The notes beneath the pieces were generated by a model, which saw only the letters and a list, made by a program, of their open reading frames with translations, did not search any database and had not been told where the DNA came from. Shown piece by piece: positions 7,982 to 16,853 of a stretch of DNA of 52,943 nucleotides. Source of the DNA: Myxococcales bacterium (GTDB lineage: Bacteria > Myxococcota_A > UBA9160 > SMWR01); assembly GCA_029881215.1 (NCBI GenBank), contig JAOUNA010000002.1, positions 1 through 52,943 on the forward strand. The letters run 5' to 3'. Positions within the stretch are counted from its first letter, which is position 1. The number at the start of each line of letters is the position of its first letter. Position numbers and translations under genes: made by a program.

Positions 7982-8797
7982 ATGCAGATCCGCGACATCC
8001 CGCTTGGACACGGCGCGCCCCTCGTCCTGATCTCCGGGCTGAACGTGCTCGAGTCGCTCGAAGGTGCTCTCGCCTGCGCCGCGTCGGTTCAGGCGATTGC
8101 CGAGCGCCATGGCCTGCCCGCAATCTTCAAGGCGTCCTTCGACAAGGCGAACCGATCGAGCCACAGCAGCTTCCGGGGACCCGGTCTCGACGAAGGCCTG
8201 CGCATGCTCCAGCGGGTCAAGGCCGAGACGGGTCTGCCCATCACCACCGACGTACACGAGCCGGGCCAGGCGAAGATCGTCGCCGAGGTGGCGGATCTCC
8301 TGCAGATCCCGTCCTTCCTCTCGCGACAGACCGATCTGGTCGCCGCCTGCGCGGGGACGGGGCGCCCCCTCAACGTCAAGAAGGGCCAGTTCATGGCACC
8401 GGCGGACGTCGCGCTCGTGGTGGAGAAGGCGGAGCGCTACGGCGCGGGTGGCACGATGGTCACGGAGCGCGGCACGAGCTTCGGCTACAACGACCTCGTC
8501 GTCGACATGCGCAGCCTGGTGACCATGCGGGAGTACGCGCCGGTGTGTCTGGACGCAACGCACGCCGTGCAGAATCCGGGCGGGGGCGTGCGGTCCAGCA
8601 GCGGGGATCGCCGCTTCGTGTCGCCGCTCGCGCGGGCGGGCGTCGCGGTGGGCATCGACGCCCTCTTCGTCGAAACGCACGCCGATCCGGACGCGGCGCC
8701 GTGCGACAGCGCGTGTCAGATCCGCATCGAGGACCTGGACCGCTTGCTCGCCGAGGTCTGCGCGATCCGCGCGGCGGTCGCAGACGCCCGGCCCTGA
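7982..8797 (+). CDS. kdsA: 3-deoxy-8-phosphooctulonate (KDO-8-P) synthase
   Basis: 271 residues. It condenses PEP with arabinose-5-phosphate to KDO-8-phosphate, the first committed step to the LPS inner-core sugar. Family motifs are FKASFDKANRSS, GPGLDEGL, TDVHEPGQA, SRQTDLVAACAGTG, NVKKGQFMAP and FVETHADPD. Residue 21 is Asn (SGLNVLES), the mark of metal-independent class I enzymes, where metal-dependent class II enzymes have Cys in AGPC. Much of the rest (LNVKKGQF, TERGTSFGYNDLVVD) reads like class II. GGGAGG lies about 11 bases upstream of the ATG. The next gene starts two bases after the stop, so the two are co-transcribed. Confidence 0.96.
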   Translation: MQIRDIPLGHGAPLVLISGLNVLESLEGALACAASVQAIAERHGLPAIFKASFDKANRSSHSSFRGPGLDEGLRMLQRVKAETGLPITTDVHEPGQAKIVAEVADLLQIPSFLSRQTDLVAACAGTGRPLNVKKGQFMAPADVALVVEKAERYGAGGTMVTERGTSFGYNDLVVDMRSLVTMREYAPVCLDATHAVQNPGGGVRSSSGDRRFVSPLARAGVAVGIDALFVETHADPDAAPCDSACQIRIEDLDRLLAEVCAIRAAVADARP

Positions 8798-8798
8798 C

Positions 8799-9962
8799 GT
8801 GGCCACGCGGGGGGCAGTGCTTGCGCGGCAGGAGCCCCGCAGCGACGCCGCCCGGCACCCACCGCGCGTCTGGGTGCTCGCCGACGACCGGCCCGGCAAC
8901 ACGACCCAGTCGATCGGCCTGGCGGAGACGCTGGGCTGGCCGTACGAGCTCAAACGCCTGCAGTGTCGCTGGCCGTCGCGGCTGCACAATCGGCTGCTCG
9001 GGGCGCACCGCCTCGGCATCGACGCGCGGCGTTCGTCGCCGCTCGAGCCTCCCTGGCCGGATCTGGTGATCGCCGCGGGAAGGCGCACCGCACCCGTAGC
9101 GCTCTGGATCCGCAAGCGTGCGGGCGGCGACACGAAGATCGTGATGCTCGGGCGCAAGGGAGCCGACGATGCGCGCCGTTTCGATCTCGCGGTGACACCC
9201 TCCTATTGCCGCCTGCTGCCGCATCCTCGGCGCGTCGAGATCGCCGCGCCGCTGCACCGCGTGTCCGAAGCGCTTCTCGCGGAGGCGCGCCGCGGCTGGC
9301 AAGAGCGCCTCGGGGCAGCCCGGCGGCCGCGCATCGCGCTGCTGGTGGGTGGCACCTCGGGACAGTATCGACTGGGCGCCGCCGTGGCGCGGCGCCTCGC
9401 CGCGGACGTCGTGCGCATGTCACAATCTTGTGGCGGATCCGTCTTCGTCACCACGAGCCGCCGTCTCGGCGCGGCGGCGACGCACGCGCTGTGCAGCGGC
9501 ATGCAGGAAGTCGCTCACCTGCACCGCTGGACGCCGCGCGCGACGGAGAATCCCTATCTGGGCTATCTGGCGCTGGCCGACGCATTCGTCATCACGGGAG
9601 ACAGCGAGTCGATGCTGTCCGAGGCCTGCTCGCTGGGCAAACCGGTCTATGTGTATCCCCTCCCCGTGCGCCGCTCCTTCCGCATCTTGAGCACCCCGCG
9701 CGACGCGGTGTGGCGGCGGGCGGTCTCGGGGCGCGGCGCCCTCGCGCGCATCTGCAGCGCCCTGATCGAGCGCGGCTGGGTCCGCCCCGCGCGCGATCTC
9801 GACCGCTTCCACGCGGCGCTCCAGGCGTGCGGCGCGGCTCGGCGCTTCGCGGGTGTCTATGACCCCGCCCATGCGGCTGCCCCGCTGCACGATCGCGACG
9901 CGGTCGCCGCGCGCGTGCGCGCGCTGTGGCCGCACGGGGCCGGCGCGGCGCTTCCGCTATAG
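8799..9962 (+). CDS. ELM1-family (DUF1022) protein, glycosyltransferase-B-like
   Basis: 387 residues, GTG start one base after the kdsA stop. The pattern WVLADDRPGNTTQSIGLAETLG, then DLVIAAGRRTAPVALWIRK, LLVGGTSGQYRL and VITGDSESMLSEACSLGKPV is typical of the ELM1 family, named for a plant mitochondrial fission factor but widespread in Gram-negative LPS loci. The fold resembles GT-B glycosyltransferases (the GDSESMLSEA segment corresponds to the donor-binding region). In proteobacteria it is repeatedly found beside kdsA, lpxB or msbA-like genes, so a role in core or lipid A glycosylation is likely but inferred. Confidence 0.8.
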   Translation: MATRGAVLARQEPRSDAARHPPRVWVLADDRPGNTTQSIGLAETLGWPYELKRLQCRWPSRLHNRLLGAHRLGIDARRSSPLEPPWPDLVIAAGRRTAPVALWIRKRAGGDTKIVMLGRKGADDARRFDLAVTPSYCRLLPHPRRVEIAAPLHRVSEALLAEARRGWQERLGAARRPRIALLVGGTSGQYRLGAAVARRLAADVVRMSQSCGGSVFVTTSRRLGAAATHALCSGMQEVAHLHRWTPRATENPYLGYLALADAFVITGDSESMLSEACSLGKPVYVYPLPVRRSFRILSTPRDAVWRRAVSGRGALARICSALIERGWVRPARDLDRFHAALQACGAARRFAGVYDPAHAAAPLHDRDAVAARVRALWPHGAGAALPL

Positions 9963-10017
9963 TTCTTGACCTGCGCGGACCCCTGAGAACTCCGCGCCTC
10001 CCCTCCCCCGCCAACCC

Positions 10018-11784
10018 GTGCAATTCGGTCCGGATCGCCGCATGCGCCTGCTCCGCTACTTCTTGCGCGCCTATCCCTGGCAGAGCCTGGTGGTGCTCGC
10101 GTGTCTGCTCGTCGCGGCGCTGACCGAGGGCATCGGACTCTCCGCGCTGCTCCCGCTGCTCTCCCTCGCCACGGGATCGGGTGCCGACGGCGCGGTGCGC
10201 GCAGCGCCCTCCGCATACGAGCAGTGGGTGCGCGCAGAGCTCGCCGAAATCGGCGTCGAGCCGACGCTGGGCGTGCTGCTGGCGCTGATCGCCACGGCGT
10301 TCTGGCTCAAGGGCATGCTGCTGCTGCTCTCCAAGAAGCAGGTCGGATACACGGTGGCGCGCGTCGCCACCGATCTGCGCCTGAACCTCCTGCAGGCGCT
10401 TCTCACCGCGCGCTGGCGTTTCTATACGCGGCAGCCCATGGGCGCCGTCGCGAACTCGATGGCGACCGAGGCGGATCGCGCGTCGGAGGCCTACCGACAT
10501 CTGGCGCTGATCGCGAGCTACGGGGTCGAGGCGGTGCTCTACGCCGGGATCGCGCTGGCGATCTCCTGGCGCGCAACGCTGGCGGCCGGACTCGGCGCGC
10601 TGTTCACCGTCTCCGTGCTGCACGCGCTCGTGCGCATGTCGGGACGCGCCGGACGCAAGCAGACCCGGCTGCTCAAGTCGCTGCTGGAGCGGCTCACCGA
10701 CGCGCTGCAGGCCGTGAAGCTCCTCAAGGCGACCGGTCGGGAGGCGTCGATCGGACCGCTGCTCGCCGAAGACACGCGCAAGCTGAACCGCCAGCTCGAG
10801 CGCCGCGTGCTGTCGCAGGAGGCGCTCCGCGCCCTGCAAGAGCCCATCCTCGTCAGCTTGATGTGTGCGGGCGCCTTTGTCGCGCTGGTCGTGCTGGCCA
10901 TGCCTTTTTCGAGCGTCATGGTCCTGATCGTGATCGTCACCCGGACGCTGACCCGCGTGAACTCGATGCAGTCGAAGTATCAGTCGATGGTGACGGAGGC
11001 GAGCGCCCTCTGGTCGCTCAGCGAGCTCATCGATCGCGCCAGGCAGGAGCGCGAGCCGCTCGGCGGCAGCGTCGCCCCGCACCTCGATCGCGCCATCGAG
11101 TTCAAGAAGGTGAGCGTCCGCTACGAGGATCGGCCGGTCCTCGACGAGGTCTCCCTCGAGCTGCCGGCCGGACGCATCACCGCCATCGTGGGCCCCTCCG
11201 GTGCGGGCAAGACCACGTTCGTCGATCTGATCACCGGATTGCTGAAGCCGGATTCGGGTCAGGTCGTGATCGACGGCGTGCCCCTGGACGCGTTCGACCT
11301 GCACCGCTGGCGCGAGGGCATCGGCTACGTACCCCAGGAAATCCTCCTGCTGCACGACTGCATCCGTACCAACGTCACGCTGGGGGATCCGAACGTGACG
11401 GATGCCCAGGTGGAGCAGGCGCTGCGCAGCGCCGGGGCGTGGGAATTCGTCGCGAATCTGCCGGATGGCATCCGCGCCAGCGTGGGCGAGCGGGGCGCCC
11501 TGCTCTCGAGCGGGCAGCGGCAGCGCATCGCGATCGCCCGTGCGCTGGTGCACCGCCCCAGACTCCTGATCCTCGACGAGGCCACAGCTGCGCTCGACGC
11601 GGCGAACGAAGCGGCGATCTGGGCCAGCGTGGAGCGACTGCGCGGCGCAACCACGGTGGTCGCCATCTCCCACCAGCCGTCCCTCGCGAAGATCGCCGAT
11701 CGCGTCGTGCGCATCGACGACGGCCGCGCCGTCGAGACCGCGCCGGAGAGGCCGGCTCGAGCTCCAAGTCAGGAAGTGGCGTAG
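10018..11784 (+). CDS. MsbA-like ABC exporter (fused membrane and ATPase domains)
   Basis: 588 residues counted from GTG 10018; ATG 10042 is an equally plausible start and neither has a clear Shine-Dalgarno. The N-terminal half (about 10-335) is a six-helix exporter domain. The C-terminal half is an ATPase with Walker A GPSGAGKTT (392-400), Q-loop VPQEI (438-442), signature LSSGQRQR (496-503), Walker B LLILDEAT (516-523) and H-loop SHQ (551-553). This is the architecture of MsbA and related lipid flippases. Position after kdsA and ELM1 and before the head-group genes suggests export of an LPS precursor or a modified phospholipid. A TATAGT hexamer at 9958 could be its -10. No second half-transporter is present, so it is probably a homodimer. 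Confidence 0.88.
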   Translation: MQFGPDRRMRLLRYFLRAYPWQSLVVLACLLVAALTEGIGLSALLPLLSLATGSGADGAVRAAPSAYEQWVRAELAEIGVEPTLGVLLALIATAFWLKGMLLLLSKKQVGYTVARVATDLRLNLLQALLTARWRFYTRQPMGAVANSMATEADRASEAYRHLALIASYGVEAVLYAGIALAISWRATLAAGLGALFTVSVLHALVRMSGRAGRKQTRLLKSLLERLTDALQAVKLLKATGREASIGPLLAEDTRKLNRQLERRVLSQEALRALQEPILVSLMCAGAFVALVVLAMPFSSVMVLIVIVTRTLTRVNSMQSKYQSMVTEASALWSLSELIDRARQEREPLGGSVAPHLDRAIEFKKVSVRYEDRPVLDEVSLELPAGRITAIVGPSGAGKTTFVDLITGLLKPDSGQVVIDGVPLDAFDLHRWREGIGYVPQEILLLHDCIRTNVTLGDPNVTDAQVEQALRSAGAWEFVANLPDGIRASVGERGALLSSGQRQRIAIARALVHRPRLLILDEATAALDAANEAAIWASVERLRGATTVVAISHQPSLAKIADRVVRIDDGRAVETAPERPARAPSQEVA

Positions 11785-11789
11785 CTCCC

Positions 11790-12596
11790 GTGGACCGCTT
11801 GAGGACATTGGTGCTCGCCGGCCAACGCGGTGCCGCAGATCCCTTCGCCGCGAGCCTCGCGGCGCGCCATCGAGCGCTCCTGCCCGTAGCGGGCATGCCG
11901 ATGCTTCTGCGCGTGATCCGCACGCTGCGCGAGACGGGTGCGGTCGGGCGCATCGCGCTGAGCATCGACGAGCCCGCCGCGCTCGACGAAGTGCCCGAGC
12001 TCCGCAACCTGATCGCGAAAGGAGAGATCGACGTACACCGCAGCCTCGACTCGCCCAGCCGAAGCGTCTCCGCCGTGCTCGCCGACTGCGCTGCGGACGA
12101 GCCCCTGCTGGTGACGACCGCGGACCATCCGCTGCTGACGCCCGAAATGGTCGCGCACTTCGCCGCAGCCGCGGGGCACAGCGACGCGGATCTGCTGGTG
12201 GGCGTTGTCGCCGCCTCGCTGCTCCGGCGCAGCTACCCCGAGACGACGCGCACCTACGTGCGCCTGCGCGGAGAGGCCTACAGCGGCGCGAATCTCTTCT
12301 GCTTTCGCACGGAGCGGGCGCGCCGCGCCGCGCGCTTCTGGCTGCGTGTCGAGCGGCAGCGCAAGAGCCCCTGGCGCATGGTGCGCGCCTTCGGGCCCCG
12401 CCTGCTGCTGCGCTTCGCGCTGCGCCGCCTCGATCTCGATGCGGCACTCGAGGCCGCCTCGCAGCGGATCGGGGCGGTGATCCGCGCGGTCTCGCTGCCC
12501 TTCCCCGAGGCTGCCATCGACGTGGATCGCCCAGCGGATCTCGAGCTGGCGGAGCGCATCCTCGCCGCGCGGGCCGGAACGGCGCCGCGCACCTGA
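11790..12596 (+). CDS. MobA/IspD-like nucleotidyltransferase family protein
   Basis: 268 residues from GTG 11790, five bases after the ABC transporter stop. The nucleotide-binding loop is TLVLAGQRGAADPFA, followed by LLPVAGMPMLLRVIRTL, the metal site VTTADHPLLTPEM (residues about 110-122) and the C-terminal IDVDRPADLELAERIL. It is an active-looking GT-A nucleotidyltransferase; the middle region (SGANLFCFRTERAR) matches a subfamily of unassigned function. A neighbouring enzyme (13634) has a degenerate copy of the same fold joined to a phosphatidyltransferase, so this protein may supply the CDP-alcohol it uses. Molybdenum cofactor synthesis is unlikely; a separate MobA is at 35131. Confidence 0.7.
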   Translation: MDRLRTLVLAGQRGAADPFAASLAARHRALLPVAGMPMLLRVIRTLRETGAVGRIALSIDEPAALDEVPELRNLIAKGEIDVHRSLDSPSRSVSAVLADCAADEPLLVTTADHPLLTPEMVAHFAAAAGHSDADLLVGVVAASLLRRSYPETTRTYVRLRGEAYSGANLFCFRTERARRAARFWLRVERQRKSPWRMVRAFGPRLLLRFALRRLDLDAALEAASQRIGAVIRAVSLPFPEAAIDVDRPADLELAERILAARAGTAPRT

Positions 12597-12602
12597 TCGA
12601 TC

Positions 12603-13589
12603 TCACGCGGGTCCGGCGAGGAGCGTTTCGGGGCGATCGCTCTCGACGAAGCGCTGCGTCTGCGGATCCCAGCTGCGAGCGCGCAACGTGACGCGGAAGC
12701 GCGCTGTGCCCGCCCCGGCGTCGCGCGCTTCGAATGCGAGCACATGGTATTGCGCGCGCTTGTGGGGCTTCGTACCGATGTCGGAGGCGGAGCGGGCGCA
12801 CACGACCGGAATCGATCCATGCGGCCCTTCGATGCGCGCGATGCGCGTGCGGTGCAGATGCCCGTGCAGCACGATCTCCGCGCCGGCGCGCTGCAACACG
12901 TCACACAGCGCGCGCGCGTCGCAAAGCCCTCGACGCGGGGACGTCGCACCCGGATCCGGCGGATGGTGGATCAAGACCACGCGCTGCAAGCCGGTCGGTG
13001 CGAGCGCACTCAACACGCGCTCGAGGCGCGCGAGCTGCTGACCCCCGACCCGGCCCGACGCGAGAAACGGAGGCGTCGGGACCGCGGAGGATACGCCGAT
13101 GAGCGCCACGGGCTCCCGGATGCGAACACTCGGAAAGGCGAGCCCGCGATAGGCGCCACCCTGCGATTCGCCCAGCAGCGCGCGGCCCGCGGCGTCCGAT
13201 TCGAGATACTCGCTCCACAGATCCCAGGAGCACGCACGGGGCACGCGCACGTAGGTGTCGTGGTTCCCCGGCACGGCGGTGACGCGCTCGGGACTCCCGA
13301 TGCGCCGCAGCCAATCCCGAGCTACGAGGAACTCTTCCTCGAGCGAGACATTGGTCAGGTCGCCCGTGATCACGAGCTGATCCGGAGATGTGACAGCGAG
13401 GTCTTCGAGCAGCGCATCCAGCACCTCCGTGCGATGCGTTGCGCCGCGGCGCAGACGCCACGACAGCCAGCCGAGCAAGCGCTTGCCGAGCAGCGGACGC
13501 AGCGAGCCCGGAGCCACGGGCGTGGCGTGCAGATCCGAAAGGTGCGCGAGGGTGAAGATGGCTTGGACCTCCGCGCGGGCGATCGGCAA
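12603..13589 (-). CDS. Calcineurin-like metallophosphoesterase
   Basis: About 328 residues. All metal-binding blocks are present: LAHLSDLHATP, VITGDLTN, VPGNHDTYV, VLIHHPP and LHGHLHRTRI. The fold matches the CpdA/GpdQ group of phosphodiesterases and phosphatases. The true start is uncertain: the first blocks begin about eight residues after TTG 13589, there is no ATG nearby, and the frame is open further upstream into the divergent gene. It runs opposite to its neighbours inside the lipid block and ends six bases from the stop of the gene at 11790. A role in dephosphorylating a head-group or phospholipid intermediate is possible; only the family is certain. Confidence 0.85.
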   Translation of the reverse strand: MPIARAEVQAIFTLAHLSDLHATPVAPGSLRPLLGKRLLGWLSWRLRRGATHRTEVLDALLEDLAVTSPDQLVITGDLTNVSLEEEFLVARDWLRRIGSPERVTAVPGNHDTYVRVPRACSWDLWSEYLESDAAGRALLGESQGGAYRGLAFPSVRIREPVALIGVSSAVPTPPFLASGRVGGQQLARLERVLSALAPTGLQRVVLIHHPPDPGATSPRRGLCDARALCDVLQRAGAEIVLHGHLHRTRIARIEGPHGSIPVVCARSASDIGTKPHKRAQYHVLAFEARDAGAGTARFRVTLRARSWDPQTQRFVESDRPETLLAGPA

Positions 13590-13633
13590 GGCTAACCCAC
13601 GCCGCGCCGCTGTGATACCTTGAGTGACTTCTG

Positions 13634-14830
13634 ATGCCCGCTTCGTCCTTCGATGACGCGTCCTCCGCGTGGGTCCTGCGCAGCAAGAAGCCGCGCGTCG
13701 AGATCTACGGACTGACGACGGAAGAGCGGCTGCTGCGCTCGCTGGCAAGAGCCGGCTGCACGTCCGCAGAGCTCGTGACGCCGGACGCGCGACCGGCGCT
13801 GCCGCGCGCGAAATCGGTCGTCGTGGTCCGCGGCGACGCGATCCTCGACGAGCGCCTCGTCGCCGGCCTCGTCGCGCGCCCCGGCGCACTGCTCGTTGCG
13901 CGCGGACCCGGGCTGTTGGGTGGCCACGTGCCGAGCGAGCGTGCCGAAGAACTCGTGCACGCGCTGGCCAGCGGCGTGCCGCCGGAGGGAATCGGGGGCG
14001 TGCCGCAAGTCTCGCCGGCAGAGTTCGCGCCGGCCTACGTGGCCAGCCTGCGCAAACGCGAGGCGCCGTTCGCGCTGTTGGCAGCTCCGGAGCGCGCGCG
14101 AGAGATCGAGGAGCGCATCTTCGGGGCTGCCTACAAGGGCGTGACGGATCTCGTCACCAAGTGGATCTGGCCGCGGCCGGCCCTGTGGGCCACGCGCGTG
14201 TGCGCGCGTGCCGGCGTGCACCCCAACACGGTCACCATCGCGAGTTGGGTGCTCGCGATCGGCGCGGTGGGCCTCTTCGCGACCGGCTGGTTCGGGACGG
14301 GCTTGCTGGTGGCGTGGCTCATGACCTTCCTCGACACGGTGGACGGCAAGCTCGCCCGCGTGACGCTCACCTCGAGCAGGCTCGGCGACGTGCTCGATCA
14401 CGGCCTCGATCTCGTCCATCCCCCATTCTGGTACGCCGCATGGGGCCTCGGACTCGGCGCCGGATACGAGCTCGCCACGGCCATCGCGGTCGGAGGCTAC
14501 CTGCTCGGGCGCTTGCAGGAAGGGATCTTCCTGGCCGCCTTCGAGATCGAGATGCACTCGTGGCACCCCCTCGACGCGTTGTTCCGCACCATCACCGCGC
14601 GCCGCAATCCCAACCTGATCCTGTTGAGCGTGGGAACGCTCGGGGGGCGCCCCGATCTCGGCCTGGTGATGGTGGCGCTCTGGACACTCGTCTCGCTCGG
14701 CTTCCACGCGATCCGAATGCTGCAGGCCTTCGCGCGGCGTCGCCGGGGCGAAGCCGTCGCCGCGTGGGACACCGGCGCAACCCCGGAGCCGCGCGAGCCC
14801 GCATCGAGCGGCGCGCTGACGCAACGCTGA
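13634..14830 (+). CDS. CDP-alcohol phosphatidyltransferase with N-terminal degenerate nucleotidyltransferase domain
   Basis: 398 residues. From about residue 165 it has the integral-membrane CDP-alcohol phosphatidyltransferase domain with a perfect family motif (D-x2-DG-x2-AR-x8-G-x3-D-x3-D) starting DTVDGKLARV near residue 236. The first 160 residues (VEIYGLTTEERLLRSLARAG, then KSVVVVRGDAILDERLV) look like a GT-A nucleotidyltransferase that has lost the nucleotide loop, recalling bifunctional inositol-phosphate cytidylyltransferase/DIPP synthases. It would transfer a phospho-alcohol between CDP-activated partners in the inner membrane. Its stop and the next ATG overlap by one base, so it heads a tight group with the genes to 17822. 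Lipid substrate and head group unknown. Confidence 0.88.
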   Translation: MPASSFDDASSAWVLRSKKPRVEIYGLTTEERLLRSLARAGCTSAELVTPDARPALPRAKSVVVVRGDAILDERLVAGLVARPGALLVARGPGLLGGHVPSERAEELVHALASGVPPEGIGGVPQVSPAEFAPAYVASLRKREAPFALLAAPERAREIEERIFGAAYKGVTDLVTKWIWPRPALWATRVCARAGVHPNTVTIASWVLAIGAVGLFATGWFGTGLLVAWLMTFLDTVDGKLARVTLTSSRLGDVLDHGLDLVHPPFWYAAWGLGLGAGYELATAIAVGGYLLGRLQEGIFLAAFEIEMHSWHPLDALFRTITARRNPNLILLSVGTLGGRPDLGLVMVALWTLVSLGFHAIRMLQAFARRRRGEAVAAWDTGATPEPREPASSGALTQR

Positions 14831-15858
14831 TGCGGCGCTGCGCGCGACCCGGCTGGCTCGCGCTCGCGTGGCTGTGCGCCGCGAGCGCCAGTGCAGGGGG
14901 CCTCGCGGAGAGCGTGGATCCGTCTGCGCGACTGCCCGGCGGATCCGCCGCGTCGGAATACTGGGATCTCGTGGCGCATTTCAGCGCCGGGCACCGCGTC
15001 TACGCGCGCTTCCAGATCACCAACGAGGGGCCCGGCGAGCGCAACGGCCTCGCCTTCGGACACGTGATCTTTCCCGACGGCAGCGTCACGCCCTTCCAGA
15101 ACGGGCGCCGCAGGGATCGCTGGACGCTCGGTCCGCAGGGGCGCCGTCTCGAGATCGGCGCGAGCGTGCTCGACCTGTCGCAGGACACGCGACGCCGGCT
15201 CTCGGTGGTCAAGCAAAAGAAGGGGATCCGGGTGCAGCTCGAGTGGGCTGCCGATGCCGCGGCCGTCTCGCTGCCGGAGTCGAGCGGCTCCGGCTTCCAG
15301 ATCGACGTGCTCGCCCTGGCCGCGCCGATCTCGGGGACGCTCTGGGTGCGCGGCATGGACGCGCCTCACGAAGTGCAGGGTCGCGCGGCGTTGACGCACA
15401 CCTGGATGAACTCGGCGGAGAGCAAGATCGTCGCGCGCCGCGTCGACATCGTGACGTTCGATCCCGATGCAGCGCTCTTCCTGGCCGACGTCACCGCGCC
15501 AGACGGCACACATCGTCAAGCCGCAGCGCTCGCGGAGCACGCGCGCATCACGTTCGTGTCACACGGAGTTGCATCCGATGCGCCGCCGCCCGGCGTCATC
15601 CCGGCGCAGCTTCGCGTCGCGCTGCCCGAGTTGAGCGGCTCGGTCTCCCTGGGGGAGGTGCGTTTGCGGCACGATCCCCTCGACGCGCTACCGCTCGCGC
15701 TGCGAATGGTGTACTCCTTCGGGACTCGACCGCATCGTGTCTGGGCCGACGCCGGCGTAGCGATGTCTCGATCGAGCGGAGCGGATCGAGCCCCTCTCTC
15801 GATTCGGGATACGGGCATCGCCGCCCTCACATTTCTCGGCTCTCCCCCCTCCAACTAG
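14830..15858 (+). CDS. Exported Svf1/CrtC-like beta-barrel protein, probably lipid binding
   Basis: 342 residues. Signal peptide MRRCARPGWLALAWLCAASA followed by SAGG, with a likely cleavage after ASA. The rest is beta-rich: SEYWDLVAHFSAGHRVYARF, FGHVIFPDGS, VVKQKKGIRVQLEW and HEVQGRAALTHTW. This suggests the double lipocalin-like fold of Svf1 (a eukaryotic ceramide-transfer protein) and CrtC (carotenoid hydratase). There is no carotenoid gene nearby, and the gene is fused by a one-base overlap to a phosphatidyltransferase gene and followed by a lipid kinase, so a periplasmic lipid carrier is the better guess. The fold assignment is by pattern only and should be checked by structure prediction. 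Confidence 0.5.
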   Translation: MRRCARPGWLALAWLCAASASAGGLAESVDPSARLPGGSAASEYWDLVAHFSAGHRVYARFQITNEGPGERNGLAFGHVIFPDGSVTPFQNGRRRDRWTLGPQGRRLEIGASVLDLSQDTRRRLSVVKQKKGIRVQLEWAADAAAVSLPESSGSGFQIDVLALAAPISGTLWVRGMDAPHEVQGRAALTHTWMNSAESKIVARRVDIVTFDPDAALFLADVTAPDGTHRQAAALAEHARITFVSHGVASDAPPPGVIPAQLRVALPELSGSVSLGEVRLRHDPLDALPLALRMVYSFGTRPHRVWADAGVAMSRSSGADRAPLSIRDTGIAALTFLGSPPSN

Positions 15859-15888
15859 TGGACGTCTGCGGATCCGGAGGATCCATCC

Positions 15889-16845
15889 GTGCGTATCGGT
15901 GTGGTGAACAACTTGCGCGCCGGCCAGAGCCGGCGCTGCGTCTCGAAGCTCCTCGCGCTCCTCGCGCGCTACCCCGACGTCCGCCACATCGAGACCGAGA
16001 GCGCCCATGCGCTGCCCGAGGCCCTCGCGGCCCTTCTGCACGAGCGGGTCGAGTTGCTCGTGCTCAACGGAGGCGACGGAACCCTGCAGCATGCCCTCAC
16101 CGCGCTCTTGTCGAATCCGGATCTCGAGAAGCCGCCCTGGGTTGCACCGCTGCGCGGCGGCCGCACCAACATGGCCGCGCTCGATCTCGGCGTGCGCCGC
16201 GATCCCGTCGCGGCGCTCGAGCATCTGCTGCGCAGCGCCGCGGCGGGGCGCCTGCAGGAGCTGCGCGTCGCCCGCCCCGTGTTGCGCGTCGCGTCTTCGC
16301 ACAGCAACGAGGTGCACTACGGCATGTTCTTCGGCGCCGGCATGATCCAGCGCGCCATCGGCCTCACACACCGCATCTTTCCGAAGGGCCGCAGCCAGGG
16401 CGTTCTCGGTGCGAGCCTCGTGACGACCGCCCTGATCGCGAAGACGCTCGCCCGCCCCACGCACGGGATCCTCACGCCGGACAAGGTGGAGATCCTGCTC
16501 GACGGGCGCGCCGTGCCGGACGGCGAGTTCTACCTGGTGATCGCCTCGTCGCTGCAGCGCCTCTTCCTGCGCCTGAATCCCTTCTGGGGAGAGGGGCCGG
16601 GGGGCGTGCGTTTCACAGCGCTCGCGAGCCGCGTCCCGCGCCTTGCGGCGGCCGTGCCCGGCATCCTGCGCGGCCGACCGGGCGCTGGCGTCAGGCAGGA
16701 CAGCGGCTACACCAGCGTCAATTCGCATCGGATCGAGCTGCGACTCGCCTGCGGCTTCACCGTGGACGGTGAGATCTTCCCCGCGCGCGCCGACGAGCAC
16801 GTGACGATCACCGCGGACTCGCGCATCCACTTCGTCCGCGCCTGA
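15889..16845 (+). CDS. Diacylglycerol/ceramide kinase-type lipid kinase (DAGK catalytic domain)
   Basis: 318 residues from GTG 15889 with GGAGG eight bases upstream. N-terminal VVNNLRAGQ and the nucleotide-binding LVLNGGDGTLQHAL mark the DAGK/LCB5/YegS superfamily, with C-terminal beta-sandwich segments ending in FTVDGEIFPA, the usual DGE motif. Members phosphorylate diacylglycerol, sphingoid bases or ceramide using ATP. The PLRGGRTNMAALDLG segment replaces the common P-x-G-T-x-N-D motif and is a variant form. Between an exported Svf1-like protein and a Tam41-like enzyme, it probably makes the phosphorylated lipid used in the local pathway. DAG versus ceramide cannot be told. Confidence 0.8.
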   Translation: MRIGVVNNLRAGQSRRCVSKLLALLARYPDVRHIETESAHALPEALAALLHERVELLVLNGGDGTLQHALTALLSNPDLEKPPWVAPLRGGRTNMAALDLGVRRDPVAALEHLLRSAAAGRLQELRVARPVLRVASSHSNEVHYGMFFGAGMIQRAIGLTHRIFPKGRSQGVLGASLVTTALIAKTLARPTHGILTPDKVEILLDGRAVPDGEFYLVIASSLQRLFLRLNPFWGEGPGGVRFTALASRVPRLAAAVPGILRGRPGAGVRQDSGYTSVNSHRIELRLACGFTVDGEIFPARADEHVTITADSRIHFVRA

Positions 16846-16853
16846 GGCCGACC

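Noticed and set aside
11790-12596. Second MobA for molybdenum cofactor
   Set aside because: The loop (LAGQRGAADP) and the middle region differ from MobA, and the neighbours are lipid and LPS genes. A real MobA domain is at 35131.
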